Assembly (NCBI GenBank): GCA_037976565.1
Contig: CP137680.1
Span: forward strand, 27,856,873-27,920,872
Length of the DNA stretch: 64,000 nt
Source of the DNA: Mesocentrotus franciscanus
Taxonomy: Eukaryota; Echinodermata; Echinoidea; Camarodonta; Strongylocentrotidae
Direction: 5' to 3'
Shown piece after piece: positions 1 to 12,809 of this stretch (positions are counted from its first letter, which is position 1; each line of letters starts with the position of its first letter). Below the pieces are notes generated by a model that was not told the origin of the DNA, ran no database searches, and worked only from the letters and a program-made list of their open reading frames with translations. The position numbers and the translations under genes are program-made.

Positions 1-1705
1 CAACTGATCATAATCATAATTATAATACACCCCATCACCAAATTCGAGCAGGAAAACTAGGGTAACTCTCTTGATACATATTTAGAAATGTCATGATTGC
101 GGTCAAGTGACATCCGATCCAGTGTCTCTGCGATAGGGCTGTATCATTATGATGTCATGCTGGAGGTATAGACATCTTCCATGTGGAAATATATCGCCAT
201 GATAAAGTGAGATGGATAAAAAGAAATGCAAATGAATATCTAGGTTTGTGATTTAGAGTGTAGACAGAGGAGGTGAGGGGATGACACCCCTTCGCTTTCA
301 TTTTTTTAATTTTATAAACAAATTTTGAATTTTTCAATCCCTATTTGCAAATCCTGTTTTGTGGTTGGAACATTTCTGAAGGCCAATTTGGTCAGATAAA
401 AATAGTGATAAAATTATAATTTATATCATATATCTAGCGCCATTTCCACTGGATATAATGTGCTTTGAGATGCCATCCATGAGTCGGTGTTGGAGTTGAA
501 ATATTATTTACAAGCAGTGACAGAGTGAAATCAATGAATACATATGGTTTCAGAATAGATATGTCTTCAAACTCTTTTGTAATTATTCTACTGTTGGTGA
601 TTATTTCAATTGTTGAAGGAGCCTGATAATATCATTAAGATTGATGATAAACAAGTTTCTGAAATTCTTTGATCTAAAACTTTTAACTTCTATCTTAAGT
701 ATTTATAGAACTTCTATTCCTTTGAAAACAAGAGTCCGAATGAGTGCCACATCCTCGCGTCGAGACAAAATTTCAACGTGGATTTGAAACTTTCTAATGA
801 TAATCACGTCAAGAGAGATCTCTAGCGACGCCCCCTGCAACGTTTAACGAATAGGTATAGACCGGTCTGTGATGACATACAAAATAGTAAAATAGCAACG
901 ATACAGACGTACTACAGCTTTTTGTCTTGCGATTTACTCCGATGAGTGCAAGACGTAAAACTTTACCACGTCTGCATTCTTCGTTATGCCTCGATTTTGT
1001 AGAACCAATCATTTCTTTCAAATTGTGAAATTTCTTTTAAGATGTAGAAAGGCCAAAAAGTTTGAACAGGTTATTTGATATTTCAAGTGATGACCGAGAC
1101 CATAAACTGAGCATAAATCCATTTTCTTTGAAATAATACTGAGATAACCAATAATAATTGTAGCTTGTGTGTCCAAATATAGATCAGCCTCTTGTACAAA
1201 CGTCGTTTGGTAATTCGGTTTCGGTTATCAACTAAAACTGCATTTATTTTGTAGAAATGTAAAACTCTATTATATAGAAACTAATAATAGAAGAAGAATA
1301 ATGGTGATTGAAACTGTTTCAAAGTACTGAATAAATTCATCTCTTGGGCTCCCACAAGACAAATACCAATAAAAGTCGATAAGTGCTGAAGCACGGAAAG
1401 GAATTAAATTAAGAGTTAAATTTACTAAGTCATGGAAAGCTGATATTCTGTCACCGAGCAAATACTGACAATGTAATGATACATTAGCAAATTACATGAC
1501 ATTACACACGCTATGGGTCACTTAGGAGATAAAGCTACATAAATGTCCACTTGGGTATATCTATGTCGGTTTTGGTCTGCTAACTTCAGAAAATTAGTTG
1601 TTGCATTCAAATTAGTGAGACAGTGGTCGGCCAATTAACATGATTGACGAAGGAAATTGAATTGAAACAAGATGTAATTGTTTCACTTTCACTCACAAAC
1701 TACCC

Positions 1706-2140
1706 CCCATCTCTCTCTCTCTCCCTCTCTCTCTCTATTTCTTATTGTCACTTCTCTCCTCTCTCTCTCTCTCTTCCGATATATCACCCAAGTTTATCCC
1801 GTATTCCAAACATGTCAGTCTCACTAAATCTCTCTCTGTCCAGATTCTGTCTCCTAAATGCCGCTTCACCTTTTGTCTTTATGTCTATCTCTCTACCCCC
1901 TTCTCCCAATATCCCTCTTTCTCTCCCCTGATAAGCGTCTCTTTACCGCTTTTATCAACAACACGGTCATCAACTCTGTACTCGTCCTCCAACTCCTCCT
2001 CGTCTCCTGTTCTTGCTCCCCTCCTCCTCTTCCTTTTCCTACACCTCTTCCCCCTCCTTATGCCCTCCTCATCCGCCTTTCCTCCACCTCATCACCATCA
2101 TTACCATCACCACCCCCACCACAATCATCATCATCATCAC
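1706..2140 (+). repeat. CT-rich low-complexity region with CAT/CAC run
   Basis: CT dinucleotide runs at 1709-1738 and 1750-1776, continuing T/C-rich to about 2070, then a CATCA/CACCAC run at 2090-2143. Three overlapping frames are open only because of composition. Confidence 0.9.
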
Positions 2141-5100
2141 TATATGCCAGTTTGATTAATGTAATTAAATTACAAATCAAGACTTTTGTTTCTTTTGTCT
2201 CATTTTCAGTTATGCAATTTCAAACAAAAAAAGAGACTATTTGTTCATCTATTTATATATTATTAATTAATTTTATTGCGTTGCCAACAATATTGCCGTT
2301 TGCACTTAGAATTTTTTTAAAACCAAAATGGGCCTCCATGAACCAGTTAGATGCAACGTACACAAAAGAGCTTATTTATTCTGCTTTTACGACGTACGGA
2401 GGACTATCCAGGCTTTTCTGTTCTCTTAATACGCTCTTCCAAAGCAATGATCAACAAGTCATTACACTAATTACCATGGGATAACCACACAGTAGACGTA
2501 ATTTAATAACCGATGTTCAGTGGATCGCGGTGACGTAAGACTGTTTGACACGTTTAACGGTAAAATGATTATATTGACGGTCGAGGTCGTGTATTGGAAA
2601 CTATTGTGGCTTTGGATGGTCGGATAGCAAAAACAGGATTGATTTCCCGATTTTGATAGGCTTTAAGATTCTTGACTCAAACATTTCTGGTTGTGTGTCC
2701 GGATGGTCACCTCCGTTTTCATCTTTTGGACAATTTTATCCTTTTAAAATTCACTCTCCTTCTTCTACATGTTAAATTCAAAGGGCTATACGCGTCTCAT
2801 CCCGAATATCTGTATGTGGATAACCAGTTGTGTGTACATGCAAGCAAAACAACTGGGTTTACGCCCTATTCGTTGCAGGGGGTGTAGCGTATTAACGTGC
2901 ATATTGTGTGACTCTCCACCCTCTGCACGGGGCATTCAGTGAACGTGCTGTGTTGTCATCGAGAGCAGATGGGAGGGGCCAAATCATTTTCTCCGCTCAG
3001 CGCGAGACTCGAACCCACACGCATGACGACGATCCGATTGCGTCACACCGCCTTCATTCTTAGACTTGTCAATGGGAAAGAGGCATTATTCATGATTAAG
3101 CTAAACATCCGTTGTCTAGCGTAGTCAATGATTATCCATGTTAAATGATGAAATGAAAAAGTAAGACAAACTAAAAAAATTGGGGCCAACTAATTAATTG
3201 GTGGTGAATAGCGGGGTCACTGTTTATACTTATTTGGCCGCACTCCATTAGGTAATGCATATTCTATCGCTTTTCCCATATTTTCCCCGATTTTTCTAGT
3301 TTTTTTAGCCCAAAGTATTTGCCACGAGCTATTATCTATTATGGCAATTATTATTAGTATTATTAAATGTTTTGGGTCACCTGTGCCTTGGAGGGAAGGC
3401 AATGATTATTAAGATAAAGGCACCGACATGAAGGCACTCCTCTTTCGAAGATAATGAAACATCTACAACTACAACATAACAGTGCTGTTTCCAAACAAAA
3501 ATCAGTAGTGTGTCATAGATCCAGGGACAAGGAGGGGGGGGGGGGCGCTGATGATACTGAGAGGGTGAACAGAAAGGGAAATTTACAAGGAAACGAAATA
3601 CGGTGTGTATCAAGGGGTCTTCTTGTTCCCTCCCTTTTCCCTCCTTTTCTTTATATCACTTTACGAAGGGGGGGGGGGCACATATCCCCGCACCCTATAA
3701 CTATGTCACTGGGAAGAGGTACTCGGTTCTCAATGTATATCATACCTGGCAAAGGTCAATAACAACATCAAGTATAAAACCCACTCACTCTTACCCCAAA
3801 ATAGAAGCCTATTCCATTTGCGACTTAGAACAATTACAGACATGACAGACGAGTGGAAAGACGGAGAAACACAAATCACGAAAATTGTCTGGATGGTCGT
3901 CTAGGATGCCGAATTTACGTCAATGTTTATCATCCATCATTCATGCATGGCCCCCTAAACGAGCTCTTGCCTTAAGCTTGACTGCGGAGAAGGGCCATGG
4001 GGAGTATGGGTGCCCCCTGGACCCTCTCTGGCTTTCCCGGGTCAACTGCATAAAAGACAGATCCGTGGGGATTTATACTGAAATGCATGTATAAATGTTT
4101 AATGCGAATCCGAACTTAATTCTTAGAAAACAGAAAAAAAACGTGGAAACAGACATATCTTGTTTTCTGTAACGATTTACGGTATCTGGAAAACGCAATT
4201 CTGCGGGGGATACACAAAGACAGTTTTCGTCTAATTTTCTCGATTTGTAGTACTACGCAATCGTTGTATATAAAATTGTTTTTTTATTTGCTCATAAAAT
4301 ATTTACATGTGTCGGACGATAAATATAATAACACTTTATTAATTTGTGAAAATGAAATTCGTCACTGAAATATATGATATAAGTTTTATAGACCACATCA
4401 ATGCCCGAAAATAAAGTGGCGACTGCCAAGGTATGAGGTGACTGTTGCCCGAATGATAGCTATTTCACAAAGCTCGAGGGTGCAACCCCCCACCCCACCC
4501 CCTCCGCCTTGTTCGCCTATGAGGATCAGGTCTATACTTATTCGGTCACATCTTGCAAACCATGAACCATGGTAAAAGCCAATTGGAATACCTTTTCGCA
4601 TTCATTCCCCTACTTCTCTCCATCTCCCTTTTCTTTGCCAAGTTCACTTGTACGACGAAACTGATACTGCTCGCGAGCCATCCATCAAATATTGCCCTTC
4701 CAATCGAGTTCATCTTTTGGCTAGAAATTGGCGTGAAATTTGAAGATGAAAATGAGATCTTTCGCTCATCTTCACAATGGCTCGAATGGAAAAAGAGGAA
4801 AAATCGAACCTGTCTATTTGAGAACCATTAAGGGCTTGTCCACATTGCTCTATCTCTGTTCTAGTCCGATGCTGCGCAAAGCAAGTTTAACGCTATTTTT
4901 CTCGTTGCGCGCACATCAAGATTGCAATGATGATAACAGTCGAAGCGGTGGGGACGGCGCGGCGTTGCTAGGTAGTTCGGGAAGCAATGCGCGTTATATA
5001 CGACAGGCATGTTATTGCGAGTTACGCGGTGAACAAATGTCACGGAGTTATGCAGGATCTTTGCTGACGTTTTGTTTTCAAGGCTTCGAGGGATAGTGTT

Positions 5101-5689
5101 TCCAAATGTTGACGCTTACAAAGAAAAGATGAAAGTGAATATGTTTTGGGGAGAATAGTGATGGGATGAAGATGACACATTTAAATAGAGTTGGAATAAT
5201 CGGAGTGCATCGACGAAAAATGAAGGAAACCAAAGGATATCGATTAAAGTGGAAGATACGATTACATTTTTGTTTCGGAAACAAAAAGCAGTGGGAGGCA
5301 TCATCAAGAGAAATTGAAAAGGGAAAGGAATGAGAGAGGGAAAGGAAAGATTTATGTCTACATGTATAGGAGACCTCTCACAGCTATACACTACCTATCT
5401 GTTATGCTCGTTATGAAGCCTCTTTTCCTGTGGGTACGAAGACCTGAATACTACTGTTACCGTGAAAAGGCGCCAAGGCATGCAAGGGATTTCTCTCTAT
5501 CTGGTATACATGTTTCTTTCACCCCTGTGGATAAGGTATGGTTAAACGACTCCCTCCCTCCCTCCTTATAATATACACAATCATTGAGAAAGAGTCACGG
5601 TAATGAGCAAACACAGTCTTCACCCCCACTCCCTCCCCGACACGTCTGGTACATGGGCGTTCTAGCTGTACGTAGGTGTTGTAACCCCA

Positions 5690-5930
5690 ACACCATTGTG
5701 TGGAGGCGAGGTGAAAGTAAGAGTATGTACATACCGTATTTTGTTCTTCAATAGTGCGTTGTTACCTTTGCGCTTCCAAACTTCTGAAGGCGTTGATTAG
5801 TACATGCGCCAACGTTTCAACGCAATATCTGCACTGTTCATTCACTACGTGTATGGTGCCACTCTCCAATGGCGCGTCAGAGGCCGCGCAAGTCGGTGAC
5901 ATAGTCCTACGTCAACAAAATAACGCCTCG
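5690..5930. repeat. Dispersed repeat, copy 1 (pair with 29500-29690)
   Basis: Shares with 29500-29690, in order, GCGTTGTTACCT, CTGAAGGC, a GCGTCAGAG(G/A)CCGC stretch and AGTCCTACGTCA followed by (G)CAAAATA. Similarity is patchy. Short frames over it are not convincing genes. Nature unknown; possibly an old DNA element. Confidence 0.45.
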
Positions 5931-6149
5931 TGTGCAACGGGCATTAATGAAGCAGGAAACTTCCCGAGTCCTTTGAAAAACTCGGTGTTCTGTAGTTGAA
6001 TCGGGAAAAAGGCGCCGTATGAACAGCAGAAAAGAAGGCCAAGCCTGATTCAATCAGTGCTTCTCTTTGATTATGAAGTTCCGAGTTCTGGAGGGTACAT
6101 TCTTCCGTGGTCAGATGAATTCCCTTTCTTAATCGTAATGTTTCATTGT

Positions 6150-6335
6150 ACCTGACTGCTAAGAAGGCGAGTATCTTATGATTGTAGATACGCAACCTGT
6201 GGAACTATTGCTTCAAGTCCCGTATCAAAAGGACTTGTCTATCAAGGATGAAGACCATACCAAATAGCACTAGCGCATTGAGTTGGTTTCGAATCTATGA
6301 CCTCCCGATTACGACACCACTGCACTACAATCCAG
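6150..6335 (-). mobile_element. tRNA-derived SINE, family 1, diverged copy
   Basis: Matches the SINE at 34509-34698 in order: ACCTGACTGCTAAGAA near the left, then the segments ..CAAAT(A)GCACTAGCGCAT(T/C)GA(G/C)TTGGTTT(C)GAA and CC(G)GATTACGA(G/C)ACCACTGC. The tRNA-like head, with a B-box-like GGTTTCGAA on the + strand side, is on the right, so the element is on the minus strand. Worn: the A-box region is no longer recognisable. Confidence 0.7.
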
Positions 6336-9300
6336 CCATCATGATCTAGTTAACGCCAACAAGAATTCAAAGTCAAACAGTCAAACACAAAACAATCATT
6401 AATGGACCACTTTAAGGTCGTTCAACTTGAATATAATTTTGTCTGCTAAGGGCCAGAAAATGTAAACTTGTGTCCTTTAAGAAAAGTCAAACGCCCTTGT
6501 GGTTTCAACAGACGCATTCTGATTCAAGATGGCAACACATTTTGTGCCTAGGTCAACATCTTCATTAGAATATATCCTCGCTTCTTTCAAGAGCGCAAAC
6601 TCCATGGACCCTTTTCTGAATTTAATTGGAAAGAAAAAAACAACACTTGGTGTGGACTCGCTCGAATAACTATCCACCCACTCAGAGCACACAGAACGAC
6701 CAGAGACTCATCAGTATATAGTGCTTATACAGCGCACCTTCGACGAAATATGGAAGGCTATATTTCACAGTGAGCAGAACAAAATAATGAGAATACTGAC
6801 GTACACAGAAAACACATCAAGGACAAAGAAAGAAGAATAATGTTACTAGTAGGAAAGTTGGAGGAGGATGGGAACATGTCACTATTATTGTAAATCTAGC
6901 ATTTCGAAAACGCCAAGTATAATCAATATCTATAGATGTCTGGAATCTGTTAACAAAGTAGTAACATTTGGAGTACAAACCGAAGTGAACTGGAATCGTA
7001 ATGATTGCTTCTCGCAGATCAACACTGGGCAGAGAGAGAGAGAGAGGTAGACAGAGGTGAGGAGAGGGTCGCTAGGAACAGACATTGAGGGGCGGCCGAG
7101 AAAGGGGGTGGGGTAAGCACTAGTTTTTATTCGGTGGATGAAATACAAATAAACACAGGACCATTGATGGGAAGGGGCGAGAGGGCCCTTAGATGGATTG
7201 CATTGGTGAACTGAAGGGTACAATTTACACCGAGCAGGAATGAGGATAAAGACGTACTGGGCAAAAAAGTAGAATAAGAGGAGAGAGACTGGTATAGCGT
7301 TCAAGATAAGAATATAATTATTCGAAGAATCTTCAGTAACGTAAATTTTGTATTTCGTATGAACGAAGAACATAATTATCCTGTAAGGCAGACGCCTACT
7401 AAAGATTTTATGAATAGACTTGTTTCACTTATATATCTCGTTTTATTATTGAAATTGAAATTAAAAGATGGTAACTAAAATTAATTCCATTAAAACAGAT
7501 GTGATTTGGAGCCAACTGATGGTTTTAGAAATAACATGGGCCTTGGAAATAACGATAATCTGGATTCAATGGAGCTTTATTAAAAAATGTCTATTATTGA
7601 TCAATGAGAGAGTAGTACTTTACTTCAAGTTTTCAATACCATGACATATTTCATGCGCGTGGGTAGGAAAGTTGACGAATTACCTTGGAAACGCTTTGCC
7701 GTGCAAATTTACACCATGTATTTTGCAGACTACTGATTGGGAGAAACAGAGGCAAACAAGTACACGTTCGTACGTCATTCTTACATTCATGTGGTCGCAG
7801 GTTACCCAAAAGGCAACAAATAGAATTGAAAAATAAGTCAAAAGTGTCGTGAATTGACATACAACACACACATGCTGAAGTTGATGAGGCGAAAGATTAC
7901 CAATATTGAACAGGTGATGTGTTCGGGGAGAGAGAGAACTTTAACATTGGAATTGAAATGTTATGATGTTTTATAGTATTAAATATCACATGCTGGAATC
8001 AATGGAGAGAAGAAAAACAGTTGTACATGTAGTTCAAATTGATTGAACTCGATATTTGCCAAGCATTTTCATCGTATCGATCTCTGTATGGGTATTCTAA
8101 AGAACAAACATTAATAGTCTGTGCACATATATATTGGCGCCTATATGCAACACATACGGTTTTCTTCAATATATCAAATATGTACACCAAAATAGTATGA
8201 TGACCAAAATTTAATGCATCTTTCGGGGATGACACGTTGGATCAAAAACAGTTTCAGTTATTAGGAGGCTATCCGGGCTCATCGTTTGAATAGTAACAGA
8301 TGAAGAATCATGGAGTATCAGTGCCTTGAGTTAGGTACAAGATTTTCATATACACATGACAGGTGGAACTTTAAATATACTTACAAAATAAACAAACAAA
8401 AGCAATTAAGGTTTTCTGCCCAGTGCCCAGTGCCGTTGTTTAGGCATCTAGATAATGGAACTCTGCAAGTTTCCGCATTGGATGGGATTAGAGCATTAAA
8501 GCCTGTCTGCACTAGTTTGGCCAGGAGGGATTAGACCTTTCAGCATGGTCACAATTAACATAAGAAAAAGAGGATCATGGGGACCAACGGGCACCGCTTA
8601 GGCATTGTTTTATATATAGAGGGAGCAAGTACCTACAAGTAGTGCAGTGGGGCTTAACATATCTTTTGACATTACCTAATTTTCCTCAGAGTTATACATG
8701 ACCAAGTAGCTCTAAAAGGCACAGCTCCCTGACACGACTTTGCGATATCAGTGTGACCTTGACATTAGAAAGTACGAATGAAATTGCCAGAATGCCACGA
8801 CATTACCAAATTATTAATAGATACTGTAAATTAAAAATTATTCTCATTTTTAGTGTAAAACCGTATCAGGTACTTGAGGTGAAATTTGTATAAAGATCAT
8901 TTTTTGTCTAAGGTTCACGAATAATCAGTACAGAAACACTATGCCCTCGTGAAAGATTTACAAGAATCCAAAAACTTTGGAAATTTGCAATTATCTAAAT
9001 TGATTGGCAGAAGGGATGCCACGAGAAACACGAGGTAGGCGATGAAGAGAAGGTTGTGTTTATGCTTGACAGTTAGAAAACAAAACGTGTCGATGGCACT
9101 TAACCAAAGTAAAAATGCTCCAAGCTGTCTGAACCCATTATGTAGTTCTCTCCCTTCATTTCTATCTCTTTCTCACCCCGTTTTCAATTTTCTTCGTGTG
9201 TCAATCTTTATCTGCCCCCTCTTCATTTCCAAGTACCTTGCGTATAGTTTCTCTCCATTGTCTAAAATGCTTATGCCAATCACAGTCTCGCTCTCTCTCA

Positions 9301-9383
9301 CTATGGTAGGTCCATGCTATCACGGACGCAAACTCCTACAATCTTCCGTTGTTCCACATTGTGCCTTATAATGGCCCTATGTG

Positions 9384-9545
9384 CCCTCTCTCTCTCTCTC
9401 TCTCCTCTTACTCATCCTCATAGTTACCAACCTTTTTTCTCTCTCTCTCTCTCTCTCTCCATCCTCCCCCATCCTTTCTTTTTCACGCCGCTTCTCTATC
9501 TCTCTATCTCTCTTTCACCCCTCTCTTCCCCCTCTCTCTCTCCCG
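9384..9545 (+). repeat. CT-rich simple repeat
   Basis: Runs of CT at 9385-9405, 9440-9460 and 9500-9543, with C/T-rich spacers. No coding meaning. Confidence 0.92.
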
Positions 9546-10849
9546 AGTTCTGACAATTTTCCCAGTTTCCCTCAATAATACAGCCCTCAAACCTTTCAAT
9601 ATTTGACTCCTTCGTGTAGAGCCTTGATAATTATTCATCGGCATACAGCGTTTAGCTGACAATCGCGTGGAAACAACACGGAATGTACACCGAAACACCC
9701 TCAACAGTGCTCAGCGGAAGAGAAACAGAAACATTCTTTATCAAGCGGTACTAAAAGGGGTCTCTGTATTGACTCATATGTCATAATTTACTGCTGCAAT
9801 GACAACGATTGTAATAGTAATGGGTAGTAATATTCAATTTTTGTAAAGTGCATATCACATTCTATTAATATTCTGATGTAGCCCTAAATTACGGGACCAA
9901 TATGACCAAGGGGCCTTAAAAAAATTGGGCAGTCACTTCCCTGTACTGTAGCTTTAAAGCTTCGGCAGTCGTTGACAGCGCAGTCATTTCAAGAAATAAA
10001 TCCTGCAAGGTGCTAGTACGTCCTAGCATTTAACCGCTGGGTCGAGAGAGTTACGGTAAATTGTCATTTGAATAACCACGGTTGCTATTCCACGGTTGGT
10101 CCTTTTTTTAGACTACTATATAGTTCCTTTTGTATCTAAATTCGCCGTGAAATTTAAGGCATGAATAAAACATCTTAATTCTTTAAAAAAACATCTTTTC
10201 CGGCTAGGTCAGATGAACAGCAACCAGTCGTCAAGCATTAGGTGACTATTAAAGGGAGTTAATCCCATCCTCTCTGTGTGTTTTATTCATAAATAGAGAG
10301 TACGTACATAACAAGCAAAATGCGATTATTTTAATTGAATTTCCTTTAAAAAGTAATGTGAAAATAGGACCTGTCTTTCTCATATTTACTGGACTTAAAT
10401 ACGAAACGTTACCCTCTGAAAATCAACAGTGACGTCATTAAGGATTATATTGTCATTATATACACTGTAGGAGGGAGCAGTCAAGATTCGATATTTTGAA
10501 TTCCATACTTTTACAATTAAAATCTGCAAACATCCTGGGATCTTGAATAAAAACATACCTTTTCCCAATCATGTAAGTTATTAGTCACGATCCTGGTATA
10601 TTTACGATGCAAGGTGGAGCGTTGCAATAATCCTTCGCGTGCCATCGGGATAAATGTTAGCCCTTTCATAATAATTGGCTGGAGCTTGGTAGTGTAGTAC
10701 ACGACATGGGTGAAGGGGGAGGGGGCGGAACACATTGGTCCTCGTGATCAACCGGGATAAACAGTGATAATCAATCAGAGAAGCAGCGAGCTTATACTAA
10801 TATCGTTTCATCCCACACCCCACAATATTACTTACTTCTTAATCATTAT

Positions 10850-10935
10850 CATCTCTCTCTCTTTCTCTCTCTCTGTCTGTCTCTGTCTCTCTCTCTCCCT
10901 CTCTTTCTATCTATCTGTATCTCTATCAATATCTT
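10850..10935 (+). repeat. CT / CTGT / CTAT simple repeat
   Basis: CT runs broken by CTGTCTGT and CTATCTAT. Non-coding. Confidence 0.92.
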
Positions 10936-11084
10936 TCTTCCACATTCAAGTACTTCTACATTTCACTTAGGTATGTTAAATACCAGTGCTTCCACATATG
11001 TACTTCACTGACTTCTAAAACAAAAACGTCCGAAAAAATGCCTCTACAATTCTTCTAAATTTATTGATCACTGTTGATAGATGA

Positions 11085-11145
11085 AGGGAGAGCGCCTGCA
11101 TCTTCTGGAAAAGGCGCTATATAAATCCAATTATTATTATTAATA
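11085..11145 (+). mobile_element. SINE 3' tail fragment
   Basis: GGAAAAGGCGCTATATAAAT followed by CCAATTATTATTATTAATATT is the typical end of (ATT)n-tailed SINEs, the complement of the tail at 49426-49460. The upstream body is not clear. Confidence 0.55.
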
Positions 11146-12484
11146 TTGAATTCGTATTGTCATCACACAGTCTTAATATATCCTTTCAATTTTGTAAATG
11201 ACTTTTTATCATTAAGAAACGCGCCATTAATCCCCGATTGCTTCGATAGGCTAAAGGAGATATGATTACAGCGTGATGTTTTTTCTGCATGGTGAAGGCT
11301 TTGGAATGACGTGGATATTGATACGCTATATCTCAAGAATCGGTTTAATTGACAATCAAACCAAACGTTAATATCAAAACAAGGATCACCTACCCTAATG
11401 ATGTGCTACCTAAGCTATTAGACGAAATCCATTAGATAATTTTTAGATGTTTCTAATTGTTTGTTTGTTTATTTGTTGATTATCTATACTTTTTTTATTT
11501 TTATAGAAAGAGACCCACTCAAATCGAAAAGCACCCGACCCAACCTACCTGTCTCATTAAGTAGCAGACAGCGGCTCGGTTGGGTCATCAAAATTCACTC
11601 TAAATTTGGTAGGCTGCTATCTGGTTTAATAGGATACATCTTTTCTTCTCACAGCATGTCTCGTCTTTTCTCTTAATTACTAATACGAGCATGCAGTTAA
11701 TGTTTAAAGAGAGGTGGTAATTGAGCTTACCCAACTCCTATTAATGCCTACAAGTACATATGGGCTAATTATTATACCATCATACCAGGAGCTGCTGCAG
11801 CTGCTAGAATGGAGCTGTAATTAAGAATTTGCCTTTGATCAATGCTCGAAGCCGACCTCTAAAAGCACATTCTTCTTGTTACATAGCTAGGTACATAAGT
11901 AAAGTTATTACAAGATATGCACTGAATGACAATGATATTGTCCAAGAAAATTGGCAGTTATCATTAAGAAATCATCTCTATACTATCTTACCCGAATGTA
12001 AAAAGAGCAAATAGATGTAGTATAGTAGCTATATAGAAAACAAAGGAATTGCATACAAAGTAGTAAAAAGGGATTGAAAAAAATATTTATGATTAAGAAA
12101 CTGACTGTGATATTTCAAAAAATAGAAATCTTGTGTACAGACAATTCTAACGATTTGGATATGAAAACACCAAATGATAATTATTTAGTGCAAAAACTTC
12201 ATCTCGTAAACAAATGCATGGAGCTAATTCAAGCAGAATTTAGTTTGTAATATCATATTAAACAATAATAAGCGATAAACCAATAAACTTGCTAATGACA
12301 AATTAATTTGATCACAGAGTGCACTAATTCTACACATCACCTCGAAAATAAGCATTGTTAGTTTATTATCAGACAGTTTAGAAGGATTCATCCATTCGCA
12401 ATGCTTCGTTTTAATCTCTCTCACATTCTCACATTTAGAAACGATATAATTCAGTGATTTAGTGACCATCTGCAGAGAAAGACC

Positions 12485-12645
12485 ACCCGTCTATAAAGGA
12501 AATATGTTCTGTCTTCCTTGAACAGCGTTTGCCATTTAGAACGTGTAGTAAATAAACATGTACCATACGCCTATATAGAACGCTTTTGATGTGTCCATCG
12601 AGTGGTCTTTATATACAGGCTTCAATGTACTAGAGGCTTTTAATT
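12485..12645. mobile_element. Diverged relic related to the 52239 MITE
   Basis: Contains AAGACCACCCGTCTATAAAG near the left and GAGTGGTCTTTATATACAGG near the right, approximate inverses of each other and similar to the TTTGTAGACAGGTGGTCTTT words of 52239-52519. The outer TACAGTCAAACC end is not seen. Limits uncertain. Confidence 0.4.
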
Positions 12646-12728
12646 TGGCTATCACATCGGAAGAGAAGTCAGTCCTATGTTTAACAAATATTTGATAACT
12701 TACACACTATATGATTACTTTGACTGTA

Positions 12729-12809
12729 TTAACCTGTTGATTATTGAATTCTCTCATTCCCATAGGCTTAATACAGGGACCACCCGAATCAGTATAGGCA
12801 AAGGGTTAA
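12729..12809. repeat. 80-bp TTAA-bounded unit, copy 1 of 3
   Basis: Runs from TTAACCTGTTGAT to AAGGGTTAA with the core CTCATTCCCATAGGCTTAAT and ACAGGGACCACCC between. Two more copies are at 44427-44506 and 60118-60196. TTAA at both ends suggests a very short piggyBac-type MITE; only TTAACC is inverted, so the ends are poor. Confidence 0.7.

Noticed and set aside
1644..2484. Overlapping CT-rich open frames of 95, 136 and 208 codons
   Set aside because: Low-complexity Ser/Leu/Pro translation of CT and CAT/CAC repeats; no recognisable domain.
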